In this document: piece by piece, positions 35,109-47,275 of the stretch
Position numbering within the stretch: position 1 is the stretch's first letter
Layout: every line of letters begins with the position of its first letter
Origin: Solen grandis
Taxonomy: Eukaryota > Mollusca > Bivalvia > Adapedonta > Solenidae
DNA: 64,000 nt
Direction of reading: 5' to 3'
Assembly: GCA_021229015.1 (NCBI GenBank)
Contig: CM037777.1
Span: 59,420,642 to 59,484,641 of the forward strand
Translations under genes and position numbers: made by a program
Notes under the pieces: generated by a model
What the model was told of the DNA's origin: nothing
Seen by the model: the letters and a program-made list of their open reading frames with translations, nothing else
Databases searched by the model: none

Positions 35109-36717
35109 ATACACAGTGCTCCAAGAGCAGGATAGCCCAGCGCCCGGGGCTCCTCTATTTTCAATCCGGGCCGGTCACCATTTTAAAATATCTTGCCCGG
35201 CCGGGCGCCTCTAAAAAGGCCGGGCGCATTGAACAAATTTTTAATCTTGCCCGGACCCTCTATAAGTAATCCATTTCATTATCATCATTTATAAACCTTG
35301 CTCGAGGCAAAACGCGCTAATCACAATAAATATCACCGAACGTGACCTTGTCATAGGGGTAGTTTACATTCTGGTTCAACCAATCGATAACCGCTATGGA
35401 TACAAGCTACACAATAACTACGTCATGCGGTGTCAGTCTCTTTTATCCGAAAATAGAAACAGAAGCAATTGCCGAACGTGATTGGTCGCGATAAAAATTG
35501 ACTTATGAATATTAATTAATTTATACATCATTCGGGTATCTACTGTACTTTTCTACTCTGCGTTTGAAGAGAAATTGTTGTTTTAACAAGGGTCTATTTG
35601 AAAGACCCTGTTTTAACGGATTAAGGCACCGATAAAGGACTCATTATTAATTAACTAATTGTGTGATTAGCTACTGTCTGTGAGTCGACCAAACTGTCAA
35701 ACCATCTTATTGTTAACAGGTAAGCAAACAATTAAAGATCCACTACTCGCGATTGACCAATTGTCCAACTTATTGTATTAATCGCTAATTGATTATCACA
35801 AGAATGCTTTTTAACAAAGATTAAATAAAATGAGTAAAATAATGGGAATTAAAAAATACAAAAAACCTAAGTTGATTCAGTATGTAAGTTTACTGTCAAC
35901 GGAAAAGATGTTGAAGTTCTTGCTTAAGCCTCGCGATAAAGGCGAAAACGAAAGTAAAAAACGTAAGGCAGAAGAGCCCGACAAAATCTACGAGAGTAGT
36001 AAACGTAAACGCGTGACACATTGCAATCACTGATGATGATCAAGTCACAACCAAAATTGACTCCAGAAGCTATTGACAGTGCAATAGGACACTGGGTCAC
36101 ATCTGGCCCTGGTGGCAAGCACACACGAGTATACAAAATGCAAATCTGATTGTGTCACTGTGATTGACAAAATTTAGTAACTGACCATTTTGTTTATTAC
36201 ATGTAACTAAGATAAACTTAACAAAGACTTAAGTGACAGTGAGATGTGCAAGAAACACAAAAGTTGTTTATGTAGTTAAAGTTATTGTTAAGAAATAAAC
36301 ATTCATAAAGGTAATTAAATAAAAGAATAAACCTCAATTATAATATGCTAACTCTACAATTATGTTATAAATATTCCTGAAAATTTTTAAAAAATAAATT
36401 AATGTTTTAAAAAATATTAAATTAACCTTGAAAATTATCTTTGTTACAAAAAATAAAACTATTAAAAAATTATATGAAAAATAAATAAAATACATTAAAC
36501 AAATTGAAAGACTTGTATTATTTCTTAAATTGCTAGTCTTATAAGGCCCCCTCCCTATAGTATAGTTTCAATGAATTACAAACATAATCTTGACAGCGCT
36601 TAACAGAATAACGCGCTTTATCAGGGCAAGTAAGTTTTCAATCAGGGCAAGTTGATTTTTTCAATCTACTTGCCCTGGGCTTGTCTGTCATTTTAATTTT
36701 CTTGGAGCACTGATACA
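35109..36717 (+). mobile_element. hAT-like DNA element, 1,599 bp, with 5-bp target duplication
   Basis: The element runs 35114-36712 with terminal inverted repeats CAGTGCTCCAAG / CTTGGAGCACTG. It is flanked on both sides by ATACA (35109-35113 and 36713-36717). Subterminal regions carry repeated GGGCAAG / CTTGCCC motifs in both orientations. CAG-type ends fit the hAT superfamily, some lineages of which make 5-bp duplications. No transposase domain is readable, so it looks non-autonomous. Confidence 0.75.
35830..36033 (+). CDS. Short basic open frame inside the hAT-like element, unknown function
   Basis: 67 codons with an ATG start. The protein is lysine-rich, with KKYKKPK near the start and two nuclear-localisation-like clusters (KKRKAEEP and SSKRKR). 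A second short frame follows after the stop at about 36030-36147. No family is recognised. It may be a remnant of the element's own first exon or captured sequence. Coding status is uncertain. Confidence 0.35.
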   Translation: MSKIMGIKKYKKPKLIQYVSLLSTEKMLKFLLKPRDKGENESKKRKAEEPDKIYESSKRKRVTHCNH

Positions 36718-37318
36718 TACAGAAAATAGGTAAGAATAAACTAAATATCAATATTATTCAATACAGAAAGTATAATACATTGTACTTTAAATTAAGTATA
36801 AAGTAAAGATGTCAGTATACAGTAAAGAATCAAGTTCAAAATATGAAATAAAGATACATGAAGTTGTCATTAGATATTCAAATTCTAAACAATGGCAGAC
36901 TTTAATCAATATCAAAATAAGAATGAAACTTAAAAATCAAGTAAAAAGAAATAAATAGAATCAAATTTAATTAAAACCACCAACATAATATACCCATTAT
37001 CAATCAAAACAATCCCTCCACCTTAAGCTAACCTTTCCTTACAATACATTCCAAGCAAAATCCAAAGATGCTGTGGACGAACAGAAGGTCACATATCCTG
37101 TACTAGGGTTCAAGCTTGTAACCTTTGAAATTGTTCAAGTGTCCAGTTAATATTGTCTCAAATGTAAACCTAATATCTGCTGATAATTACTTGAAAAAAG
37201 ATAGAACATCTTTATACAGTGAGACCCAGAAACCTGTTATTAAGAAAGGCACAGGTAGCCTGAAATTCATGTTCAAAGAGTAATATATGTGGTATTTGGT
37301 GCTTACAAGCAGGAATCA

Positions 37319-37363
37319 CCCCCCCCCCCCCCCCCCCCCCCCCCCACCCCACACACACACACA
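37319..37363. repeat. C27 tract followed by (CA)n
   Basis: Twenty-seven consecutive C, then ACCCC and an ACACAC run. Together with the G28 tract at 30631 it is a simple mononucleotide repeat, likely prone to assembly length error. Confidence 0.9.
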
Positions 37364-38430
37364 AACACCCATTAAGTCATAACAAAGAATGTACATAAAT
37401 ATTCACAAAAAGTCACTCCCATAATTTTTATATGTATAGGAAATTTAAATATTTTCTATGTAAAAGGTTGACAAATCTCGACACATTTTAGCTCTAAATC
37501 AACGGATAAACATGAACCCTATCACCACACCTTTTAAATATATCCAGTTACTTTTAACCTCTCTTAAACTTTACAGAAACCTGATACAAGCAGCTACCAC
37601 AATGTGTACCACTGTATACTCTAAACACAGAGTATTATGTAGACTCAATGTCAATAATGGTCCATTAACCAGAATAATTTGAAAAAATGGAAAATAAAAA
37701 CAAAAACAAAAAACATAATACATATAGAGAATAACATTACCTGATTTTAACACTTCCTGTTTCAAGTAGAAAAGTTCACTTTTTCAGCACAAAGTTATAA
37801 CTGCAGGTTTAATCTAATTCTGGTTATATGCAGGATATGGTAACGGATGAGTGAACATCTAGATCGATTCATTTATTATATTGTGCAACTACCCAGGTTA
37901 ACACTGAAGATAATGTTAACTGTCATATTATGTACATTCAAATGCTGTGAGAGTGATCTCCCCTTAGAAATAAAAAATATAAGTAACCATAGCCTTATAA
38001 TTGTGATATTTTTCTTTGAATACACCTTTCCAGCCCAGCCTTCTCTATTCATGTTTAGGTTAACTGCTCACAAATGTGTCACAAACAAAACCATGTGTTC
38101 TTCTGTGTAAATCCAATCAACCATAGGTTACCTTTTCTTCTAGTGTTAACTATTGGTTTAGCCTGTAAGTCAATTTGAATACAAAAAGTAAACACTGAAA
38201 AGAGTGATTAATATGTTGAACCACTGAAAAATTGGATCAGATTAATAGTTTTACACGGTCTGATCAGGTTTTACAATATTAAGTTCTGAGCTTAAAGATA
38301 CTGATGAGGGATTGAGATCCATAGTGCAGTGGTTGAAATTGACACAAGTCAGCAAGCTCAATTGCTTTTCTTTTTAGAAAACTTATTTATTTTTGCATTG
38401 ACTGGGAAACAACTTCTTCAACAACTGATA

Positions 38431-38541
38431 CTAATCCTTGGTTGGGCCAGTACTTTGTACCTGGGAGATCATGGAAATCCCAGCAGGGTTCAAACCGACA
38501 ACCTTTGGATACAGTCATGTACATTACCACTGGACCACAGG
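38431..38541 (-). mobile_element. tRNA-derived SINE
   Basis: On the minus strand from 38540: A box TGGTCCAGTGGTAATG, B box GGTTTGAACCC, body TCCCAGGTACAAAGTACTGG. Its head abuts the 10-bp tandem repeat at 38541-38660. Confidence 0.75.
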
Positions 38542-38660
38542 TATTGTCAGGTATTGTCAGGTTTGTCGGGTATTGTCAGGTATTGTCAGGTCTGTCAGGT
38601 ATTGTCAAGTATTGTAAGGTTTGTCAGGTATTGTCAGGATTGTCGGGTATTGTCAGGCTT
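38541..38660. repeat. GTCAGGTATT-type 10-bp tandem repeat
   Basis: About 11 units of GTATTGTCAG with T/C/G variants (TTTGTCGG, TCTGTCAG). It starts at the outer edge of a SINE head and contains no known motif. Confidence 0.85.
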
Positions 38661-38708
38661 GTTAAAAATATTATACATAATATGGATGTGTATTAAGGAG
38701 GCTTGATA

Positions 38709-39200
38709 ATTTATCCTTTATCTCATGAATATTCATGTGCAACTTCATGACTTGATGAATATTAATTTAACTGAAATGTTATATGAAACAATTGACTTTT
38801 ATAAAAGGTAAAGTGTTTGTTTATTATAGTGTCACCCCTATTGAAAGGGCAAGCCAGTTTTGACTTATGAGACACCTCTTTGCTTTCACAAGTACCTCCC
38901 CGGTTTCTTCCTATATGCCAGGCACCAGGCAGGAAGACAACCAGTAACCATTATTTAACTAGCTGGAGGCTCACCAACCGGCCATATCATAACATTCCCC
39001 TGTCAGGGATCGGACCTTCGACCTCCGGCTCCCGAAGTGGATACCTTAACCACTAGGCCACGGGATCGGCATGCAATGCAAACTGTGTGGAACCTAGAGT
39101 TACACTATAAGCAATACCTGGACGGAGTTGTCTGATAAGGGTCTACTGTTTGCCAATGTGTCAAGACATGTCTTTATTTGAAAGTTTTAAGTCAAAATCT
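38709..39200. mobile_element. Family 2 MITE split by a SINE
   Basis: Left part 38709-38820 (CTTTATCTCATGAATATTCATG, ACTTGATGAATATTAATTTA) and right part about 39070-39200 (AACTGTGTGGAACCTAGAG, TCTGATAAGGGTCTACTGTT, TGCCAATGTGTCAAGAC) are the two halves of a family 2 MITE. The SINE at 38830-39069 lies between them. Confidence 0.6.
38830..39069 (-). mobile_element. tRNA-derived SINE, second family
   Basis: On the minus strand from 39069: CCGATCCCGTGGCCTAGTGG gives an A box, and GTCGAAGGTCCGATCCCTG a B box. The body extends to about 38830. It differs from the SINE family at 16398. Confidence 0.75.
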
Positions 39201-42200
39201 TGATTTGAGAGACTGGCAGAGAACAGTGTGACATCTGATCAGTTTGTTTGCCATTCAGTCTTACCAGGTGTTATACTGACAATGAGGTTAATTTACAGTT
39301 TTTAGTATGTGCAATTTAAGCCATGCCTTAACCTACTATGAAGTGATTAATCCCTTAATCATATCAATCAGTAAATCTATTGCTCACAAAACAATATCAC
39401 AAACAAACTCACATATTCTTCTGTGTACAAACAAGATCAAACCATTCATTTACCTGTTTACTCTGTGTTGGTAAGTTAAATATGAAAACATTTATATCTG
39501 TAAATCACTTTCATAAAAATAACATATTTGGGACATTCTAGAACAATGTCCCAAATCAACACTTATAGTGCTATAAAGTCATACATATCTTTTTATGTGA
39601 AGCAGAATACATTCCATCATATTTCTTTATCATGAAGTACTAGTACATGAATAATTCAACATAAGTTATTAACTTGATAGTTAAGAAATGAAATATGTGG
39701 GTATTTTTATTAGAGAAACATATTAAATAATTAAATTTAAGTGTTACTTACTTTTAAGACATTACTTAACTTCTAAAGTATTGATGGTGGATTTCGAGCC
39801 TCACGGTCTTTCCATATCAGTTATGGTAGTTTAAAAGTCCCAGTATCTTATAGATGTTAGACCTAAATCCAAATGCACTTACAATATATATAATTCAGTT
39901 TTAATTTCATCACTGAAAGACCTTGGGAAATGCCTGATTTACAGGAAAGATTCTATCAGAAAAAATGCTAATTGTGACTGTGTCGTTCTATATTTAGCTC
40001 AGAACAATGACAGCATAAAATTATTATACAAGGGATTTTTCAGACGTTCATGGATTTTCTTCCTATCTCCTCTACTACCGTGTTTCAATATTTATTCAGT
40101 CTATAGAAAAAGTCCATGAACTTCTGAAACACCCCACGTACACCGAGGCATCCGTGGTTTTACTGAATAGTGTGTTTCAGAACAAGCTCCGCCCATCTTT
40201 CTCACTATTTTGCCCTGTCTGAACAACTAAGACTTCAGGGCGAATATTTCATTATGTGAGCTTAATTAAACATTAAGAGGTTAATCAGACATCATTTGAG
40301 GCTTTGCTAATTAGAAATTTTGAATAATATATTTTTCCCAGCTAAAACGCACTGGGGCTTTAACCTTTCATGTCATAAAGAACATTTATTTGTTTGCTTT
40401 TAAGAAGGTACGTGCCTTGTTGCCATTTTATAGAAAATAATATTTCAATATGTAGAATATTTACTATTATCAAAAGTAAAATTAAATAAGATCTTAAAAT
40501 CATTTCAGTATATATATAATATTCTATTAAATTCGATAAAGTTATTCCATGTTTTTATCTTTTGTTGTTGTGTACCAGTATATTTTTTTCTGACATCATA
40601 AAATTAATATTTCAGACATTTTCCAACTAAGCTGGTATGTCAGTGCATTCAAGAAATTTATTAACTAAATAAGAATTAGCTATTAGCCAAATTTTTTTAA
40701 TTCATTTTCTTGTACCGATAAATACATCTCAGGGAGATGTATTTTCCCACATTTCAAATCATTATGTGTATTCTCTTTGACAAGGGAGATTACTATGTAG
40801 AAGTTATACTGAAAACATAAACAATATATATCAGTTATGGCCCTTGTAATATGTTACTAACCTCTATACATCATGAAAATAATCAGTTACCTACATTCAT
40901 CATCTATCCTTGTCACTTGTCCCAGATATTTAAACTGTTTAAATCTCAGTACACACTGATGAACTTCTAGCATGTTTCTATTTTGTCCTTGAACTTCTTT
41001 CTGACTAGTTCATGCTTTTATATATAAAGTCAAGGGGTTTTCCAGTAAGAATGTTCTGGAATTCTAAGAACATAAATTACATCATTTCTTTCAAGAAAGT
41101 TCAACTGAAAATCTAAAAATAGATTTATGATGAAATTAACTTTCAAATTTGATGAAGTACTGTACTATAGTCACATCACGCTTGCCCCACTGAATGATGT
41201 AGTTCAACCGCACACATTAATTGTTCTGTACCAGGATGTATCAATCTAATTTATACATGAACACATTGACTGCACCTCTTTACCTCTCATATCAAACTTG
41301 GTATTTCTTTGAAAATCAGTTAACAATAAATTTTCATATCACAAACATTTATATATAGATTTAACTCCCAGGTATATAAAAAAAAAAAAACATTGGATCA
41401 AAAAAAAAGTTCATCAGTTCCCAAGAAGTTTGGATTTACAATGAAATAAACTCTATCTCTAGACCTTCTTCCCCATATTAATCAGCCAACAAATTTCAGA
41501 CATACAAAGTAAGGCCATTATTTTCTTCATCAATATTTTAACAGACCCCCCACTCAAAAAATAATATATAAAAAAATGATTAGATCAATTTTTTTATCAT
41601 TTCATGTAACAGTTGGGTTAAAATTCTGTTACTAAATGTTTATTTTTTCATTTATTTTTTATTTCCTCCAATGAATGAGGTTGATTCTGTCTATAAAACA
41701 AATAATTCATAAAAAAAATATTTTCCCATGTAACATTTACTTGAAAAAAGGAAATATTAAATGTTATCTAAAACACACTGTTCAAAATCTCAAGTTAATT
41801 TTTTTCCACTATTAAATAACTCTGCATTGATACAATTTTGAGGACAAAAAAAGTTTGAATTAACATGTATGCACACATTCTATAAGTTAACTGAATCTCA
41901 AGAAGAAACCATGCACAATATTAATTTTAGCAAATTTATCTTTAAAAAGTGTAAAACTTAAATCTATGTTTCAATATGACATAAATGCAGCCACAAAACA
42001 TTTCATAGCTGAAATATTTTAAAACATTAATTAAAAAAAAAAAAATTAATACATACAAAAGAAAATACCTAGAACTCATAGTTAACTAATGTGCCCCTAT
42101 CCCCAGGAATAAGACAGGTAGCTTTTAAATGAAAATAAAACAATTTAAATTAGCAGTAATTGATATTAAGCCTTTAATACTTAATTCAACCTGCTGTTTA

Positions 42201-42664
42201 AACTGACAATTGTAATTAGAAATCAGTTTACCAGGATATCCATGGTTAAGTATCCGTCAGAGAGTTCACTACAATAAATGAATAATTATTTACACAGTGC
42301 AGTAAGGCCTGCCAATTCAATACCTAGCGACAGTTATGCAGATATATATATAGGCCGTACACATTTTATGAGGTTTATAGAATTCTTTTTACTAACACTC
42401 CTTTCAGGCTATTTCAGATATCATTCAGGAAGCTTTTTTCACAAAGAAAAATAGGTGAGGGTATACACTTCATGGATCCTAGCAACTGGTATAAGATATT
42501 TACTCACTCCTGACAATACTTAAGGTGATTCATTCCCCAACGAAATTGTTTTGTCCAAATACACTCCATATTTCCACTTACAGCTGTCAATACCAATTTT
42601 CTATTTTTAGCAACAATGACCTTGCCACCTAACATCCTGATGGAAAGAACCAAGTGGTTACCTT

Positions 42665-42906
42665 TTAACCCTTTCCCTCATTTAGACTCATTTTGACGCA
42701 CTCAATAAGTACCACATAAAGCCTGGTCTGCAGAAAACCACAGTTAAACCTTACCAAATTTAATAACAAAATCCTCATTTCCAGACCACTGAGGAGCAGC
42801 GAACAGCATAAAACCTGATCAGCCTGCGAGTTACTTGCAGGCTGATCTGGTTTTATGCTGTTCGCATAGGTCTTTTCATGGTGTCCTCTATGAGGGAAAG
42901 GGTTAA
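42665..42906 (+). mobile_element. TTAA-flanked palindromic MITE, piggyBac-like ends, copy C
   Basis: 242 bp between TTAA sites, same ends and internal hairpin as copy B. It lies about 470 bp left of the N gap. Confidence 0.85.
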
Positions 42907-43029
42907 TCTATTATGATGGTGTTTTATAATGGAAACTATCCAAAAAAACTGCCATATGGATATTGACAGTATCTAAATTAGCTTCCTTTTTCCCATTTAA
43001 CTATCACCATCTGAGCCACTGAAAGGAAT

Positions 43030-43262
43030 TTTTAACACTTTACCAATTACAGTCAGGTTCTGACACCTTGGCAAACAATGCATACCCAGATCCCGTTAGG
43101 AGCTGTCTGATCAGAGTCTTCCCTGTTTGCTTATACAATATTATAACTCAAATTCTATTACAGTATGCATAGCCAAAAAAACTTTTAATATGAAGTTCAA
43201 TAAATTAATATCCTTCAAGTCATAATTTTGCACATGAATATTCATGAAATAAAAGGGTTAAC
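43030..43262. mobile_element. Family 2 MITE
   Basis: TTTAACACTTTACC start, the GCAAACAATGCATACCCAGATC...GGAGCTGTCTGATCAGAGTC module and the end CATGAATATTCATGAAATAAAAGGGTTAA match family 2. Confidence 0.6.
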
Positions 43263-43373
43263 AGGTGAATGTTTAGGCTTTCCAACAAAATGGTTATTTT
43301 TTTCTATAATCATTTTTATTAGAAATCTTATCCAAAAATATATCAAGATACAAAATAGGATTGAAATTATGTG

Positions 43374-43473
43374 NNNNNNNNNNNNNNNNNNNNNNNNNNN
43401 NNNNNNNNNNNNNNNNNNNNNNNNNNNNNNNNNNNNNNNNNNNNNNNNNNNNNNNNNNNNNNNNNNNNNNNNN
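43374..43473. other. Scaffold gap of exactly 100 N
   Basis: One hundred N characters, the conventional placeholder for a gap of unknown size. The order and distance between the ATP7 side and the ACSF2 side therefore rest on scaffolding. Confidence 0.99.
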
Positions 43474-43638
43474 CCATAATAAACTTTTGCATAAAAAACG
43501 TCAAGACAGTCTATTCTGCTTAAGGCAGAAAGCCCTAATGAATAGCTATAAATGTTGATGAGACAAACATTATTTAACATTTACAATTTAGCAACCAGTA
43601 CTGGACACACACCCATCAAAAGAGTACACCACGGGGTC

Positions 43639-43758
43639 CTAGAGTCCCAGTTTTTCCCGGGCCATCTCCCGTATCTTGTATTTCTGGACTTTGCCCGTAA
43701 CTGTCAGTGGAAACTCGGACACAAACTGTACATACTTGGGAACTTTGAACTGTGCCAT
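43639..43758 (-). CDS. ACSF2: ACSF2-like acyl-CoA synthetase, last exon
   Basis: 40 codons including a TAG stop at 43639-43641, after a TTTTCAG acceptor. It encodes [31 protein letters not shown] and a short tail. This matches the C-terminal cap of ACSF2 (mitochondrial medium-chain acyl-CoA synthetase family), including the catalytic A10 lysine in the TGKVQK segment. Family members activate fatty acids to acyl-CoA with ATP. The first Met is an internal codon after the splice, not a start. A possible AATAAA on the minus strand lies at 43315-43320, beyond the gap. Confidence 0.9.
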   Translation of the reverse strand: MAQFKVPKYVQFVSEFPLTVTGKVQKYKIREMAREKLGL

Positions 43759-43865
43759 CTGAAAATAAAACCATCTCTGCTTATATCTTGATTTGTAATT
43801 TATACTATCTATCAAGACGTTTGTGTCAAACACAAAAAAAATAGAACTAAAATGAAAGGGAGTGT

Positions 43866-44107
43866 TTAACCCTTTCCCTCATATAGACTCATTTTGACGC
43901 ACTCAATAGGTACCACATAAAGCTTGATCTGCAGAAAACCACAGTTTAACCTTACCAAATTTAATTACAAAATCCTCATTTCCAGACCACTGAGGAGCAG
44001 CGAACAGCATAAAACCTGATCAGCCTGCGAGTTACTCGCAGGCTGATCTGGTTTTATGCTGTTCGCATAGGTCTTTTCATGGTGTCCTCTATGAGGGAAA
44101 GGGTTAA
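43866..44107 (+). mobile_element. TTAA-flanked palindromic MITE, piggyBac-like ends, copy D
   Basis: 242 bp, nearly the same sequence as copies B and C, with TTAACCCTTTCCCTCAT at the left end and the inverted counterpart at the right. It lies inside the last ACSF2 intron. Confidence 0.87.
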
Positions 44108-45840
44108 AATAACTGCTTTCAATCTTGCTTATCGGGTTTTACAGCTCAATTTTCTTATTTTATAAGATGATTTTTTTTTTTAAAAAAAAACTTATTCATT
44201 CTAGTACTTTAATGAGTAAAAATCTAATTTCTTGAATACCTTGTACCTGTTTTCTTGCGTTTGTGCCTGTAAATATTTTTATCTATATCTACAAATTAAA
44301 TAAGGTACATATTTTCAAACTGAACTTAATATCATGAACATAGTCATGCATGTATTAAATTGCCATTGTACTCAATAAGGATTAGATTTGTTTTTTTCAC
44401 ATGTTTTTTGTTGTTGTTTCTCTCAAAAACAACAACAACAACAACAAAAACAGTAAAATCTGTGAACAAAGGCCACTAAAGTGAAATTAAAAACTGGCCT
44501 TTATCTGGAGGTGGTTGTAATTTAGAGGTTAGATTCAATGTCAATTTCAAGCTGGGACTCCAGTCCCTGGCCTTTGAACACAGGTTGGCTGTTATTCAAA
44601 GGTGGCAAAAGGTTTAAATCTTTTACTTAAAAAAAAACAAAAAAAAAAAAAAATTTAAAAAAAGAAAAAAACAACTGTTACAATGATCTAAAAATTAGAA
44701 TGAAAGTTTAGAACAGTGAACTATGCCAACATCATGTAATAACTGTCCTACTAACAACACCATTATGAATAAAATTTATGATTGAACATAATTGTCTGGG
44801 GTCAATTTAGTGAAAAGATGAGGCAGCATATATAATTATACATTAATATGCATGGCAGTGCAGTATGGTAAAATTAATTTTAAAACTTCAACCCTGAAAT
44901 AGGTCCATGCAATAAGACTAATCAGATTAAAAAGATACTTTCCTGACCAGGTGTTAAGTATTGTAATTCAATTCTTCAATCTTCTGAGCCTATAATCTAA
45001 ACTCAAACTAAGAAATCTGAAGTTTTGATATATGTCAATATTTTTCTTCTAAATGAAAAAAAGAGAGATAATTTTTACAACATGTTGAAAATTTAAGTAT
45101 TCATGCCTTTGTGTATAATCAAACTGCTAATCATAATGTATTCACAGAATGATTGTGTAAAGATTCAAATTGAAAATGTGCACATCATGAGTCTGATTAA
45201 ACAAGAAAGTCATAAATGGCCCTGGATCACTCACCTGGTATCATTAGGCTATGTAAAATCGAGTGACCCCTGGGGCAGGGCCAATTTTGACCCCAGGGCC
45301 ATGATTTGAACAAACTTGGTAGAGGTCTATTAGCCCATGTTACATACCAAATATCTTAACCCCAGGCCTTGTGGTTTCTGAGAAGAAGATTTTCAAGTTT
45401 TACCTATATTAGCTTATGTTAAATCAAGTGACCCCTGGGGCGGGGCCAATTTTGATCCCAGGGTCATGATTTAAAAACTTGGTAGAGATTCACTAGAAAA
45501 TGCTACACACCAAATATCTAAGCTCTAGGCCTTGTGATTTCAGAGAAGAAGATTTTTTTTTAAGATATCACTTTTTAAAATCTATTTTTAGCTCCTGTGA
45601 CCTAATTATGCAACAGACTGCAACCATTTGAACAATTTTCATAGGTGATCACCTTTGGAACATTCTTGCAAAGTTTGATCACTTTCCCATCAGTAGTTTC
45701 AGAGAAGAAGATTTTTAAGTAAATTGTTGACGAATGACAAATACAACTCACGACGACAGATTCTGGACAAAGGCTGGTCCCAAAAGCTCACCTTGGCACT
45801 TCGTGCCAGGTGAACTAAAAATGTAGACTTTATATTTAAT

Positions 45841-46024
45841 CTTACCATGCTAAATTTCTTAATTGAACTTGTCCTTTCTTCATTTTAGACTGTGCTTGCT
45901 GAAAATTTATTGACTGAAATGCAAACAGTGCAGATCATGATCAGACTGCATAGATGTGCAGGCTGATCTTGGTCTGCACTTGTTGCAAAGGCAGTCACAA
46001 GTGCCCACAGCATTGAAGGGTTAA
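45841..46024. mobile_element. MITE family 3, uninterrupted copy
   Basis: Starts CTTACCATGCTAAATTTCTT, has GCAGATCATGATCAGACTGC and GCTGATCTTGGTCTGCAC, and ends GAAGGGTTAA. It serves as the intact reference for the copy at 16365-16758. Confidence 0.65.
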
Positions 46025-46774
46025 GATCAGTGAATTATCACCCTGGCCCCGAAACCTAGGTACACTCTCAGGCTCAAACATGAATGTCCTTCACAATACT
46101 GAACATCAGGCCATATGTATGTTGTTTTTATTTCTCTAAAGGTTGGCTATGACAAAGACAACTCTGGATCTTACCCTGTAACTTCATGCTATACTGGGTC
46201 CTGCTGAGACCCTAAACAAACCCAGGAACCACGACATCAATACATGTGTTTTAATATGGGTAAATATTCAGTCAACTTGTTTTTTGAAGTAAAATGAATC
46301 TAAAAACATTGTAAAGGGGGCTGAGATTAGTCATGGTCTAAAATTGAGAGAATTTTGAAGGTCTAGAATAGGGCTGAAACGGTACAAATTATCGTATACC
46401 AAAGAAGTGGCCAATGTATGTCTTATAAGTATGGCCACCATGTAGTCAAATGAAGCGCGATGTGCTGTCGTGACCTTCATTATTTTGACCTAGATACAAA
46501 CAAAAACCTCATTGTAGATGGGGTTAGAATTATCGACACTCACCCATTCTGCAGGTCAAAGATTTGGAATTATTTCTGGGCAACAAAACATATCAGGTCA
46601 ACATGCAAATCACCTAGAACAGTAATTGGTACTGTACCATACCATTAGGGTTCTGTACTGTTTCAACCCTAGTCTAGAATTCCCTTAATATACTATTATG
46701 GTCTTTACTTTTTTCATATTTTCATGAGAATGAGATGTTTTGTGAAATGTATCCTGAAGATCCTGTAAGCCTAC

Positions 46775-46885
46775 CTTTTCCAAGCAGAAGCTGCGGACCT
46801 CCTCCTGCGTGAGAGTCTCACCATCCTTGACATGGACCCAGGCACAGATCTGCTCTCCCAGCCTCTTGTCTGGTACACCCACAAC
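46775..46885 (-). CDS. ACSF2: ACSF2-like acyl-CoA synthetase, penultimate exon
   Basis: 37 codons, phase 0 to 0, between a TTGTACAG acceptor and a GTAGG donor. It encodes VVGVPDKRLGEQICAWVHVK and then an acidic helix ending FCLEK, a conserved part of the C-terminal domain of ACSF2 and other AMP-forming acyl-CoA synthetases. It joins in phase to the last exon at 43758. The exon that should carry the preceding GGENIYPAEIE-type segment was not found anywhere to the right. Confidence 0.88.
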
Positions 46886-47049
46886 CTGTACAAACATGCC
46901 ATGGGCTGAATCACATGTTGATAATACACATGCACAAACTGGGGGCAGTTATCTAACTTGGATTTTCTATTTGGTATAAATCTTAAAATCCCCTCTCTCT
47001 ATACACCCAAAGAACCTTGAATTCTGCAAGGCCTCATAACTGTATTTAT

Positions 47050-47275
47050 TTACAAATATTTGTTTTACTGAATTTAACATCCCACTGACAGTATTTCAAT
47101 CATTTGGCGACAATGTCTACTTGAGACAGATATAGTGCTGCCACACTGCAGTATCAGGCCGTAGACATGTGGCATGATACCACACCCAGTCACATTATCC
47201 TGACACCGGGCAAATAAGACCTGGAACTACCCTAACATGCTGAGCACCAAGCAAGGGAGCTACACCAGTACAAAT
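47050..47275 (-). mobile_element. SINE-like repeat
   Basis: CACTGACAGTATTTCAATCA, GAGACAGATATAGTGCTGCC and GTGGCATGATACCACACCC place it in the 21325-21641 family. Confidence 0.65.

Larger units (their letters stand above)
34147..43638. other. Region between the two host genes; no host exon recognised
   Basis: It would contain the ATP7 5' exon(s), promoter and, at its right end, the ACSF2 3' UTR, but no start exon or promoter can be pointed to. It holds the hAT-like element, a C27 tract, SINEs, MITEs and long AT-rich stretches (39,200-42,660) in which nothing is recognised. Confidence 0.5.
43759..46774 (-). other. ACSF2 last intron with dispersed repeats
   Basis: Non-coding. It holds MITE copy D, a poly-A/T-rich stretch (44,160-44,660), a dispersed repeat at 45,225-45,800 with two units of GTGACCCCTGGGGC...GGGCCAATTTTGA, and the family 3 MITE at 45,841-46,024. 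Confidence 0.6.

Noticed and set aside
43228..43580. Open frames crossing the N gap
   Set aside because: They consist largely of unknown bases and have no recognisable sequence on either side.
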